DNA of 64,000 nt, from positions 3,658,001-3,722,000 of the forward strand of contig NZ_AP022608.1 in assembly GCF_010728925.1 (NCBI RefSeq), given 5' to 3'. The DNA comes from Mycolicibacterium gadium. Lineage in GTDB: Bacteria; Actinomycetota; Actinomycetes; Mycobacteriales; Mycobacteriaceae. Both the position numbers and the translations under genes were made by a program. The notes under the pieces were generated by a model. It was given only the letters and a program-made list of their open reading frames with translations, made no database searches and was not told where the DNA came from. This document shows, one piece after another, positions 42,428 to 50,530 of this stretch. How positions within the stretch are numbered: position 1 is the stretch's first letter; each line of letters begins with the position of its first letter.

Positions 42428-43348
42428 TTATGAATTCATAATGTCGGTCGCCGCGAAATTCGCATCCGAGCCGCGCTCAGCAAAGTAGTCGCGCAGGGTA
42501 ATTGACAGATCCGCTGGTTTCCAGGCGTCACCCAGCGCGCTGAACTGAGCTTCGACCGTTGGCGCCGCAACAAGCGTCACCGTAGGACCGTAAACGATGA
42601 AGAGCTGTCCGTTGACGCCTTCCGCAGCGGGCGATGCCAGAAATTGCACCAACGTGACGACATGCTCGGGCGACAGCGAGTCGATCTGCCCCTCGGTCAG
42701 TTCCGGCGCCTCGCCGAACACCTCGGCGGTCATCGCGGTGCGGGCGCGGGGCGCGATCGCGTTGGCCCGCACGCCGTAGCGATCCAGGGCCCGCGCCATC
42801 GTCAGCGTCAGCGCGGTGATGCCCGCCTTCGCAGCGCCGTAGTTGGCCTGCCCGACCGGCCCGACCAGGCCGGCCTCCGACGACGTATTGATGACGCGGC
42901 CGTAGACGCGGCCGGCCCCATCTGCTCCGGCCGACTTGGCTTTCGCGCGCCAATACGTGGCTGCGTTGCGGGTCAGCAGGAAGTGACCCCGCAGATGGAC
43001 GGCGATGACCGCATCCCAGTCCTCATCGGTCATGTTGAACAGCATGCGGTCGCGCGTGATGCCCGCATTGTTGACGACGATGCTCAGACCGCCGAGGCCG
43101 TCGGCGGTGGACACCAGCTCGTCGGCCGTCGACCGCTCGCTGATGTCACCGGCGACCGCGACTGCCTTGGAACCGGCGGCGACGATCTCGTCGACCACGT
43201 CGGAGCCATCCAACGCACCTGCGATGTCGTTGACGACGACGGTGGCGCCGGCTCGCGCGAGACCGATGGCCTCGGCCCGGCCCAGCCCGGCGGCCGCACC
43301 GGTCACCACGGCGACGAGGCCGGAAAGATCAGTCGCATCTGCAGTCAT
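42428..43348 (-). CDS. hsd4A: Hsd4A-type 17-beta-hydroxysteroid / 3-hydroxyacyl-CoA dehydrogenase
   Basis: A 306-residue SDR in the place of M. tuberculosis Rv3502c. The cofactor motif is TGAAAGLGRAEAIGLARAGA, the NNAG segment is VVNNAGITRDRM, and the catalytic residues lie in NTSSEAGLVGPVGQ and YGAAKAGI. Orthologues oxidise 22-hydroxy-steroid-CoA in the side-chain beta-oxidation cycles and show 17-beta-HSD activity. It follows fdxD after 12 bases and is probably expressed from the KstR-controlled fdxD promoter. Confidence 0.92.
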   Translation of the reverse strand: MTADATDLSGLVAVVTGAAAGLGRAEAIGLARAGATVVVNDIAGALDGSDVVDEIVAAGSKAVAVAGDISERSTADELVSTADGLGGLSIVVNNAGITRDRMLFNMTDEDWDAVIAVHLRGHFLLTRNAATYWRAKAKSAGADGAGRVYGRVINTSSEAGLVGPVGQANYGAAKAGITALTLTMARALDRYGVRANAIAPRARTAMTAEVFGEAPELTEGQIDSLSPEHVVTLVQFLASPAAEGVNGQLFIVYGPTVTLVAAPTVEAQFSALGDAWKPADLSITLRDYFAERGSDANFAATDIMNS

Positions 43349-43360
43349 TTATGAATACCT

Positions 43361-43552
43361 CTAGTCTCTGCGGATCAGGGCTGCTCGAGGGCACTCGGCG
43401 ATCGATTGCTCCGCCAGGTCCTCCTGGTCGGCGGGCACCGGATCGGCCTTGACGACCGCGTAATCCTCGTCGTCGAGATCGAACAGGTCGGGGGCAATTC
43501 CAACGCATACGGCGTTGCCTTCGCAACGGTCACGGTCCACTTCCACTCGCAT
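43361..43552 (-). CDS. fdxD: Ferredoxin FdxD, [3Fe-4S] type
   Basis: A 63-residue ferredoxin. Cluster ligands are C10, C16 and C54 (CEGNAVC and ECPRAAL). The position that would hold the fourth Cys is Asn13, which fits a [3Fe-4S] ferredoxin as used by mycobacterial P450s and related oxygenases. It is Rv3503c-like and lies in the same operon as hsd4A. A likely partner in this window is CYP142. Confidence 0.92.
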   Translation of the reverse strand: MRVEVDRDRCEGNAVCVGIAPDLFDLDDEDYAVVKADPVPADQEDLAEQSIAECPRAALIRRD

Positions 43553-43617
43553 GATGCACTCCTTGCGCTCGGGGCTGCTTCGAGCAGCCAGTGTGGCACC
43601 GGCCTGGACCCCAAGAC

Positions 43618-43631
43618 TAGAACGTGTTACA
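43618..43631. promoter_or_regulatory. KstR-type operator, fdxD / fadE26 divergent promoter
   Basis: TAGAACGTGTTACA matches the KstR consensus at 12 of the 12 defined positions except for two in the right arm (GTTACA for GTTCTA). It is 66 bases before fdxD and 83 bases before fadE26 and should control both directions. Confidence 0.8.
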
Positions 43632-43713
43632 ACCGGGAGTGAAGTCGGGCTGGACTTCGGTTCCAGTCTGGTGCACTTAATTACCGGTGCTCTACAGAAG
43701 TTAGGACAAGGCG

Positions 43714-44895
43714 ATGCGGATCGGCTACACCCCAGAGCAGGAGGAGTTGCGCCGCGAGCTACGGGCGTACTTCACCAAGCTGATGACCCCCGAGCGCGCC
43801 GAAGCGCTGGCCTCCAGCGACGGAGAGATGGGGCGGGGCAACGTCTATCGCGACACCGTCGCCCAAATGGGCAAGGACGGGTGGCTGACGCTCTCGTGGC
43901 CCAAGGAGTACGGCGGCCAGGCGCGTCCGCCGATGGACGGGCTGATCTTCAATGACGAGGCCGCTATCGCGAACGTCCCGGTGCCATTCCTGACCATCAA
44001 CAGCGTCGCGCCGACGATCATGCACTTCGGCAGCGACGAGCAGAAGAAGTTCTTCCTGCCCAAGATCGCCGCCGGAGAACTGCACTTCGCGATCGGATAC
44101 TCCGAGCCGGGCGCCGGTACCGACCTGGCCGCGCTGCGGACCACGGCGGTACGCGACGGCGACGACTACGTCATCAACGGTCAGAAGATGTGGACCAGCC
44201 TGATCGCCTACGCCGACTACGTGTGGCTCGCGGTGCGCACCAACCCGGAGGCCAAGAAGCACCGCGGCATCTCGATGCTCATCGTGCCGACGACGGCCGA
44301 GGGCTTCTCGTGGACGCCGGTGCACACCATGGCCGGCGTCGACACCAGCGCCACCTACTACCAGGACGTGCGGGTGCCGGTTTCCAGCCTCGTCGGCGAG
44401 GAGAACGCGGGGTGGAAGCTGGTCACCAATCAGCTCAACCACGAGCGCGTCGCACTGGTTTCCGCGCAGCCGATCTTCTCGGCGCTCGACGGTGTCCGCG
44501 AATGGGCGCAGAACACCAAGGACGCCCATGGCAGGCGTGTGATCGACTCCGAATGGGTTCAGCTGAACCTGGCCCGGGTGCACGCCAAAGCCGAAGTACT
44601 CAAGCTCATCAACTGGGAGCTCGCCTCCTCCACGGATGCCGCCCCGTCACCGGCTGACGCGTCGGCCGCGAAGGTGTACGGCACCGAATTGGCCACCGAG
44701 GCCTACCGACTGCTGATGGAGGTGCTCGGCACCGCCGCGACATTGCGCACGAACACCCCCGGGGCCCTGCTGCGGGGCCGCATCGAACGCATGCACCGCT
44801 CGTGCCTGATCCTCACTTTCGGTGGCGGCACGAACGAGATCCAGCGCGACATCATCGGCATGGTCGCGCTCGGCCTGCCCAGGGTCAACCGGTAA
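43714..44895 (+). CDS. fadE26: Acyl-CoA dehydrogenase FadE26 (ChsE4)
   Basis: A 393-residue subunit of the heterotetrameric acyl-CoA dehydrogenase ChsE4-ChsE5, which starts beta-oxidation of the C27 cholesterol side chain on 3-oxo-cholest-4-en-26-oyl-CoA. Motifs are FAIGYSEPGAGTDLAALRTT (FAD/substrate loop), NGQKMWTSLIAYADYVWLAV, and RMHRSCLILTFGGGTNEIQRDIIG at the C-terminus. It is the first gene of a plus-strand operon with fadE27 (13-base gap) and fadD17. Confidence 0.95.
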   Translation: MRIGYTPEQEELRRELRAYFTKLMTPERAEALASSDGEMGRGNVYRDTVAQMGKDGWLTLSWPKEYGGQARPPMDGLIFNDEAAIANVPVPFLTINSVAPTIMHFGSDEQKKFFLPKIAAGELHFAIGYSEPGAGTDLAALRTTAVRDGDDYVINGQKMWTSLIAYADYVWLAVRTNPEAKKHRGISMLIVPTTAEGFSWTPVHTMAGVDTSATYYQDVRVPVSSLVGEENAGWKLVTNQLNHERVALVSAQPIFSALDGVREWAQNTKDAHGRRVIDSEWVQLNLARVHAKAEVLKLINWELASSTDAAPSPADASAAKVYGTELATEAYRLLMEVLGTAATLRTNTPGALLRGRIERMHRSCLILTFGGGTNEIQRDIIGMVALGLPRVNR

Positions 44896-44908
44896 GGACT
44901 GAGACGAC

Positions 44909-46006
44909 ATGGACTTCAAGACAACTGAGGCATCCGAGGATCTCGGAGGTCTGGCGCGCACCATCACCGAATCGGTCAGCACGCCGGAACGCCAACGCGA
45001 ACTCGACGGTCTCGACGAACGCTTCGACAAGACGCTGTGGAGCAAGCTGATCGAAGCCGACATCTTGTCCACCGCTGCGCCGGAATCCCTGGGCGGTGGC
45101 GGGTTCGGTGTGCTGGAGCAGGTCGCGGTGCTGGTCGCGCTGGGTAGGCAGATGGCCGCCGTTCCGTATCTGGAATCGGCGGTGCTGGCCGCGGGCGCGC
45201 TGGCGACGTTCGGGTCCGAAGCGCTGCAGCAGGAGTGGGCGGTGCCCGCCGTCAACGGGCAGAAGGTCCTGTCCGTCGCGCTCGACGGTGAGATGGGCGA
45301 GGGCCCGGTCCAGGCGAGTGCGAACGGCGACGGATTCCGGTTGACCGGCAGCCGCACCCAGGTCAGCTACGGCCCGGTTGCCGACGCGTTCCTCGTGCCC
45401 GCCGAAACCGATTCCGGCACCAGGGTCTTCGTGGTCGCCGCCGCCGATTCCGGTGTCACGGTCGAGTCGCTGAGCACCACCGGACACGGCAGCGTCGGCC
45501 ATCTGGAACTCCGCGGTGTCGAGTTGAGCGCCGACCGCGTCGTCGGCGGCGACGAGGTACTCGCCTGGCTGACCACACACGGCACGTTGGGCCGCAGCGC
45601 TTTTCAGCTCGGTGTGGTGGAGCGTGCACTCGAGCTCACGGCCGAATACGCCCGCGAGCGTGAGCAGTTCGAGCGGCCGATCGGCAGCTTCCAGGCCGTC
45701 TCGTCACGGCTGGCCGATGGCTACATCGACGTCAAGGCGCTGCGCCTCACGGTGACGCAGGCGGCATGGCGGCTGTCCGAAAATCTGCCCGCCGATGTCG
45801 AGGTGAATACGGCGGCGTTCTGGGCGGCCGAGGCCGGCCATCGGGTCGCCCACACCACGGTGCACGTGCACGGCGGCGTCGGGATCGACACCGACCACCC
45901 GGTGCACAGGTACTTCCTGGCGGCCAAGCAGACCGAGTTCGCGGTCGGCGGGGCCACCGGGCAGCTGCTGCGCATCGGTCGCGAACTGGCCGACACCCCG
46001 GCTTGA
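44909..46006 (+). CDS. fadE27: Acyl-CoA dehydrogenase FadE27 (ChsE5)
   Basis: A 365-residue partner subunit of FadE26. It has the acyl-CoA dehydrogenase fold (TAAPESLGGGGFGVLEQVAV, EYAREREQFERPIGSFQAVS, THPVHRYFLAAKQ-like end region), but the N-terminal FAD-binding loop seen in FadE26 is degenerate. This fits the known alpha2beta2 arrangement, in which only some sites are complete. The stop overlaps the TTG start of fadD17. Confidence 0.95.
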   Translation: MDFKTTEASEDLGGLARTITESVSTPERQRELDGLDERFDKTLWSKLIEADILSTAAPESLGGGGFGVLEQVAVLVALGRQMAAVPYLESAVLAAGALATFGSEALQQEWAVPAVNGQKVLSVALDGEMGEGPVQASANGDGFRLTGSRTQVSYGPVADAFLVPAETDSGTRVFVVAAADSGVTVESLSTTGHGSVGHLELRGVELSADRVVGGDEVLAWLTTHGTLGRSAFQLGVVERALELTAEYAREREQFERPIGSFQAVSSRLADGYIDVKALRLTVTQAAWRLSENLPADVEVNTAAFWAAEAGHRVAHTTVHVHGGVGIDTDHPVHRYFLAAKQTEFAVGGATGQLLRIGRELADTPA

Positions 46007-47523
46007 ACCCGGCGACGGGAAGCGAGCTTCCCACCGTAACCTCGCTGATCGCACCGCTGGTCGACGTCGACGACCGCGGGGTCTACTTCGAGGACACGTT
46101 CACCACGTGGCGTGAGCACATCGCCAACGGTGCTGCGGTGGCGGCCGCGCTGCGCGCGCGCATGGATCCTGAGCGGCCGCCGCATGTCGGCGTGCTGCTG
46201 CAGAACACCCCGTTCTTCTCGTCGGTTCTGATGGCGGCGGGGCTCACCGGGATCGTGCCGGTGGGGTTGAACCCGGTGCGCCGTGGCGCGGCGCTGCAGC
46301 GCGACGTCACGCACGCGGATTGCCAGGTGGTGCTTGCGGATTCGGCATCGGCGGCCGTCGTCGGCGATATCGAGCACATCGACGTCGACTCACCGCAGTG
46401 GGCAGCCGAGGTAGCGCGCTACTCCGACGAACCCGTCGTCGCCTACGACGCCGACCCCGGTGATCTGTTCATGCTGATCTATACGTCGGGCACCAGCGGG
46501 GACCCCAAGGCGGTCAAGTGCAGCCAGGGCAAGGTCGCCATCGCGGGTCAGATGATGACGGAGCGATTCGAGCTCGGGTCCCGGGACGTCTGCTACGTGT
46601 CGATGCCGTTGTTCCACTCGAACGCGGTGCTGGTCGGCTGGGCCGTGGCCTTGGCTTCGCAAAGCTCACTTGCGTTGCGGCGCAAGTTCTCCGCGTCGCA
46701 ATTTTTGCCCGATGTCCGCCGGTTCGGTGCCACGTACGCCAACTACGTGGGCAAGCCGCTGTCGTATGTGCTCGCCACTCCCGAACAACCCGACGATGCC
46801 GACAATCCGCTGCGCGCCGTCTACGGCAACGAGGGCGCACCCGCCGACGTCGAGAGGTTCGCCAGCCGGTTCAACACCCTGGTGATGGACGGGTTCGGTT
46901 CGACCGAGGGCGGTATCGCGATCGGCCGCACACCGGACACCCCGCCGGGGTCGCTCGGCCCGCTGCCCGCAGGCACCGAAATTCTCGACGTCGAGACCGG
47001 GGAGCCCTGCCCGCCCGGCGTCACGGGCGAGTTGGTGAACACATCCAACGCTGGGCGTTTCGAGGGCTACTACAACGATCCGGACGCCGACGCCCAACGG
47101 ATGCGCGGCGGGGCATACCACAGTGGCGATCTGGCCTACTGCGACGAGAACGGCTACGCGTACTTCGCCGGCCGACTTGGTGACTGGATGCGCGTCGACG
47201 GTGAGAACCTCGGCTCGGCGCCGATCGAGCGGGTGCTACTGCGCCATCCCGACGTCGTCGAAGTGGCGGTGTACGGAATCCCCGCGCCCGATGTCGGCGA
47301 CCAAATCATGGCGGCGGTGGTGCTGACCGACGGCGCGTCGTTCGATCCGGAACAGTTCCGCGAATTCCTCGCCGATCAATCCGACCTCGGCCCCAAGCAG
47401 TGGCCGTCGTATGTGCGAGTCGGTACCGACCTACCCCGCACCGAGACGTTCAAGGTGATCAAACGCCGACTGCAGGCCGAAGGGACCGACTGCGACGATC
47501 CGGTGTATCCCGTTCCACGCTGA
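46003..47523 (+). CDS. fadD17: Steroid side-chain acyl-CoA synthetase FadD17
   Basis: A 506-residue AMP-binding enzyme that joins CoA to steroid side-chain carboxylates; M. tuberculosis FadD17 prefers C24-length side chains. Motifs are LIYTSGTSGDPKAVKCSQGK (P-loop), YGNEGAPAD, MDGFGSTEGG, YHSGDLAYCDENGYAYFAGR and the A10-type Lys in TFKVIKRRLQAEG. The TTG at 46003 sits in a TTGA overlap with the fadE27 stop; with it the N-terminus (TVTSLIAPLVDVDDRGVYFE) aligns with the known protein. Confidence 0.94.
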   Translation: MNPATGSELPTVTSLIAPLVDVDDRGVYFEDTFTTWREHIANGAAVAAALRARMDPERPPHVGVLLQNTPFFSSVLMAAGLTGIVPVGLNPVRRGAALQRDVTHADCQVVLADSASAAVVGDIEHIDVDSPQWAAEVARYSDEPVVAYDADPGDLFMLIYTSGTSGDPKAVKCSQGKVAIAGQMMTERFELGSRDVCYVSMPLFHSNAVLVGWAVALASQSSLALRRKFSASQFLPDVRRFGATYANYVGKPLSYVLATPEQPDDADNPLRAVYGNEGAPADVERFASRFNTLVMDGFGSTEGGIAIGRTPDTPPGSLGPLPAGTEILDVETGEPCPPGVTGELVNTSNAGRFEGYYNDPDADAQRMRGGAYHSGDLAYCDENGYAYFAGRLGDWMRVDGENLGSAPIERVLLRHPDVVEVAVYGIPAPDVGDQIMAAVVLTDGASFDPEQFREFLADQSDLGPKQWPSYVRVGTDLPRTETFKVIKRRLQAEGTDCDDPVYPVPR

Positions 47524-47570
47524 GAATTGATGTCGCGACGACGGTAGCTCGGACGCGGTATACCTCTGTC

Positions 47571-48215
47571 ATGTTGGCTGAATCGCCGTTGTGGTTGATC
47601 CTCGATCTCATCGGTACGTTTGCGTTCGCGCTCAACGGCGCACTGACCGCGGTGCGCGCCGCGCGGTTGGACATCGTCGGTGTCCTCGCTCTTGGGATGT
47701 TCACCGGCCTTGGCGGCGGCACCATCCGTGACATCCTGCTCGATGCCTTGCCGCCTGCCACGTTCGTCGACTGGCGCTACTTGGCTGTCGCCGCGGCAGG
47801 CGGGGTGATCGCTTTTGCGCTGAGCCGATTCCTCGACCGTCTTGCCGAGACCATCAACGTTCTCGATGCGATCGGACTGAGCGTCTTCGCGGTGCTCGGT
47901 GCATACAAGGCTCTTGATATGGGATTCGGTGTGGCGCAGGCGGTCATCGTCGGAGCGATCACCGCCGTCGGGGGCGGCACGATCCGCGACGTGATGATCG
48001 GTCGAATTCCTACGGTCCTTCGTAGCGAGCTGTACGCCATACCCGCCCTGATCGGCGCGGGCTGCGCGGCCGCGGCGAACAGCTTTGGCTATCAGGGGAC
48101 CCTTGCCGCACTCGGCGCGGCTCTGGTGTGCTTCGCGATTCGCGTGGTCGGCATGCGGTTCGACTTGCACGCACCTCAGCCGCCTGGCCGCGGTGGTCCC
48201 GCAGACTGCCGGTAA
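47571..48215 (+). CDS. TRIC-type (YadS/UPF0126) membrane channel protein
   Basis: A 214-residue integral membrane protein with seven predicted helices. The repeated signature GGGTIRD appears twice (GLGGGTIRDILLDALPP and AVGGGTIRDVMIGRIP), reflecting the internal duplication of TRIC cation channels and UPF0126 proteins. The start is the ATG at 47571. It follows fadD17 after 47 bases without its own KstR box, so it may be read through from the fadE26 operon or be independent. Confidence 0.9.
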   Translation: MLAESPLWLILDLIGTFAFALNGALTAVRAARLDIVGVLALGMFTGLGGGTIRDILLDALPPATFVDWRYLAVAAAGGVIAFALSRFLDRLAETINVLDAIGLSVFAVLGAYKALDMGFGVAQAVIVGAITAVGGGTIRDVMIGRIPTVLRSELYAIPALIGAGCAAAANSFGYQGTLAALGAALVCFAIRVVGMRFDLHAPQPPGRGGPADCR

Positions 48216-48268
48216 TTGCGTTGCGGAATCCTCGGGCAGCCGGTAGAAGTCCGGCGAGCTGTGAAAAC

Positions 48269-48289
48269 CTGACAGACAATTGATGTCAG
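48269..48289. promoter_or_regulatory. Inverted repeat CTGACA-N9-TGTCAG
   Basis: A perfect 6-base inverted repeat with a 9-base spacer, between the TRIC gene and the LpqN-like gene. It could be an operator or a weak hairpin. I do not recognise the regulator. Confidence 0.4.
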
Positions 48290-48297
48290 ACGAATCT

Positions 48298-48327
48298 CGG
48301 TGGCCCTGACGCTATGTCGGGCCACCG
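48298..48327. terminator. Strong hairpin after the TRIC gene
   Basis: Eight perfect base pairs (CGGTGGCC with GGCCACCG) continue as C-G, a bulged T and three more pairs (GAC/GTC) closing a small loop GCTAT. It is 83 bases downstream of the TRIC stop. No T-run follows, as is common in mycobacteria; an RNA leader element for the lipoprotein gene is the alternative. Confidence 0.5.
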
Positions 48328-48383
48328 CGAGAGGTCGTGAACAAATCGGACACGCCCCGACTTCGGTTTGCCGGCTTTCACAT

Positions 48384-48399
48384 CGAGTAGTACTACTCG
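48384..48399. promoter_or_regulatory. Perfect 16-base palindrome before the LpqN-like gene
   Basis: CGAGTAGTACTACTCG is a perfect palindrome 103 bases before the lipoprotein start codon, just upstream of an AT-richer stretch (TTAATACAGG). It looks like an operator. It does not match KstR, PhoP or CRP consensus sites. Confidence 0.55.
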
Positions 48400-48502
48400 C
48401 CCTTAATACAGGCCCTTTTCGATTACGCTTCGTCACGACCAAAGCAACCGGCCATGTTTGCCGAGAACGGTGACACGCGTTGCAGGACGACAGGAGTGAC
48501 TG

Positions 48503-49219
48503 ATGAGGCGCACGGCGATCACCGGGGCGGCCGCGTTGGCCGCCACTCTGGCCCTGGTTTTGTCCGGCTGCGGCTCGGACACCAAGACCGAGCCGAGCAC
48601 CAGCGAGTCGGAGACCACGACCACCACCACGACCACGGCCGAGGCCGCACCGACGACGACGGCCAAAGTCGCTCCTCGCGATGAGGACGCCGCCGGCCCG
48701 AACCCGACGATCGCCAGCTACATCAAGGAGAACAACATCCAGGAGGCGCCGGTCAAGCGTGGCGACCCCGGCTCACCCACCATCGATCTGCCGATCCCCG
48801 AGGGCTGGGAGCCGGCCGGCGAGAACACCCCGGAGTGGGCCTACGGCGCCATCATCTACACCGGCCCCGAAGCCGCCGAGTACTCCCCGAGCATCGTCGC
48901 GCTGGTGTCGAAACTGACCGGCAACGTCGACCCGCAGCAGATCATCGACCTGGCTCCCGGCGAACTGCAGAACCTGCCGGGCTGGAGCGCGTCGAACGAG
49001 GGTCAGAACAGCACGCTCAGCGACTACCCGGCCTACCAGCTCGGCGGCACCTGGGAGTCGGAAGGGATGACCAAGATCGTCGCCCAGAAAACCGTCGTGA
49101 TCCCCGGAGCCGACGGCCTGTACGTGCTGCAGCTCAACGCCGACGGCCTGGAGAACCAGGGCGACATCGTCGGCGCGGCAACGGATGTCATCGACGAGCA
49201 GACGACGATCACCCCGTGA
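48503..49219 (+). CDS. LpqN-family lipoprotein
   Basis: A 238-residue lipoprotein. The signal peptide has the lipobox LSGC (Cys near residue 23), followed by a Thr/Ser-rich linker with eight consecutive Thr codons. The folded domain is of the LpqN/LpqT type, with SPTIDLPIPEGWEPAGENTP, WAYGAIIYTGPEAAEYSPSI and QKTVVIPGADGLYVLQLNAD. Such lipoproteins bind other envelope proteins; LpqN of M. tuberculosis interacts with MmpL and Ag85-type partners and with host CBL. The ATG at 48503 is chosen because it starts the signal peptide. Confidence 0.88.
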   Translation: MRRTAITGAAALAATLALVLSGCGSDTKTEPSTSESETTTTTTTTAEAAPTTTAKVAPRDEDAAGPNPTIASYIKENNIQEAPVKRGDPGSPTIDLPIPEGWEPAGENTPEWAYGAIIYTGPEAAEYSPSIVALVSKLTGNVDPQQIIDLAPGELQNLPGWSASNEGQNSTLSDYPAYQLGGTWESEGMTKIVAQKTVVIPGADGLYVLQLNADGLENQGDIVGAATDVIDEQTTITP

Positions 49220-49240
49220 TGTAGCACTGCCGCGCGCTTC

Positions 49241-49295
49241 GAGATCCACGTTTTGCAGACCTCTACTCGCACTTCGTCTGCAAAACGTGGATTTC
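49241..49295. repeat. Long perfect intergenic hairpin, likely bidirectional terminator or dispersed repeat
   Basis: A 17-base perfect stem (ATCCACGTTTTGCAGAC at 49244-49260 pairing with GTCTGCAAAACGTGGAT at 49276-49292) extends outward by a G-T and two more pairs. The loop is 15 bases (CTCTACTCGCACTTC). It fills the gap between the convergent LpqN-like and nitronate monooxygenase genes. Because the arms contain TTTTGC/GCAAAA, either strand can act as a terminator. The form also fits a mobile palindromic repeat. Confidence 0.7.
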
Positions 49296-49378
49296 GTGCA
49301 TTAGCCCTTGCCCGTCTGATGCAACAGCGCGGCAGGCACTCTCGGACGTGAGTAGAACGGTGATCAGTCGGGCGTGAG

Positions 49379-50500
49379 CTAGTTGCCGCGGATACCGTCG
49401 AGTCGCTTCGAGGCCTCGTCGAAGCCGGAGACCAACTCGGCGATGATGTCGGCGACCGGCCGGATCTCGTTCATCCGGCCGACGATCTGGCCGACGGGCA
49501 TCGCGACGGTGTCGGGATTGTCCGATTCGTTCATCCGCTGATGGGCCTCGCTGACGAGGATGTTCTGCAGCGGCATCGGCAGCGGCTCGGGCGCATCGGG
49601 TGCATCCCAGGCGTCGGTCCAGCGCGACTTCAGCAGGCGCGCGGGCTTACCGGTGTAGATGCGGCGGCGCACGGTATCGCTCGAGTTGGCCCGGAGCAGG
49701 GCCTCCTGGATCGTCGACACACCGGACGGCTTGCGATGGCCCAGGTCGTACTCGGCCGACGTCAGGAACGCCGAGCCCATCCACACCCCCTGGGCGCCCA
49801 GCGCGAGCGCCGCGGCGACCTGCCGCCCGGTGCCGATACCGCCTGCCGCCAGCACCGGAGTCTTACCGTCAAGCGCATCAACGATTTCCGGCCACAGCAC
49901 CATCGAACCGATCTCGCCGGTGTGCCCGCCCGCTTCGTGGCCCTGCGCCACGACGATGTCGACCCCGTTCTCGGCATGTCGCTGCGCGTGCTTGGCGCTA
50001 CCGGCGAGAGCGGCCACTGGCACCCCGGCCGCGTGTACCTGATCGATCACGTCCTTCGGCGGTGAGCCAAGGGCATTGGCGATCAACTTGATCGGATGCT
50101 TGAGCGCCACCTCGACGTGCGAGCGGGCCACCGAATGCAGCCAGCCCAGCACACCCGAGCTACGCTCCTCGTCCTCGGGCAACGGCGGAACGCCGAGATC
50201 GGCGAGCGTCTTGTCGATGAAGTCACGGTGGCTCTGCGGGATGAGCTTGCCGATATCGGCGGCCGTGCCCTCCTGCGGGACTTTGGCCGGCATCACGATG
50301 TCGACACCGTACGGCTTACCGTCGGTGTTCTCGTCCATCCAGCACAGCACGTTCTCGAGATCGTCGGCGTCGTTGAACCGCACGCAGCCGAGCACACCGA
50401 GACCGCCGGCCTTACTGACCGCGGCGGCGACCTTCTCCGACGGCGTGAAGACGAATATCGGATAGTCGATGCCGAAACGGTCACACAGCTCGGTACGCAT
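49379..50500 (-). CDS. Nitronate monooxygenase family flavoprotein
   Basis: A 373-residue FMN-binding TIM-barrel protein of the nitronate monooxygenase/2-nitropropane dioxygenase family. Features are the opening RFGIDYPIFVFTPSEKVAAA, AGGLGVLGCVRF, the phosphate-binding region VVAQGHEAGGHTGEIGSMVL, and LAAGGIGTGRQVAAALALGA. The catalytic His is probably in the AGGHTG loop. It lies 30 bases downstream of fadD19 on the same strand, thus likely in the KstR regulon. It is not IpdC: the N-terminus differs. A steroid or enoyl-CoA substrate is possible. Confidence 0.88.
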   Translation of the reverse strand: MRTELCDRFGIDYPIFVFTPSEKVAAAVSKAGGLGVLGCVRFNDADDLENVLCWMDENTDGKPYGVDIVMPAKVPQEGTAADIGKLIPQSHRDFIDKTLADLGVPPLPEDEERSSGVLGWLHSVARSHVEVALKHPIKLIANALGSPPKDVIDQVHAAGVPVAALAGSAKHAQRHAENGVDIVVAQGHEAGGHTGEIGSMVLWPEIVDALDGKTPVLAAGGIGTGRQVAAALALGAQGVWMGSAFLTSAEYDLGHRKPSGVSTIQEALLRANSSDTVRRRIYTGKPARLLKSRWTDAWDAPDAPEPLPMPLQNILVSEAHQRMNESDNPDTVAMPVGQIVGRMNEIRPVADIIAELVSGFDEASKRLDGIRGN

Positions 50501-50530
50501 GTATTTCTCCCCGTCGCTTCGCTCGCCCCG

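Noticed and set aside
42270-42488. 72-codon plus-strand frame over the mce4 promoter
   Set aside because: It runs through two KstR operators and into the 3' end of hsd4A, with no ribosome-binding site and no protein-like pattern.
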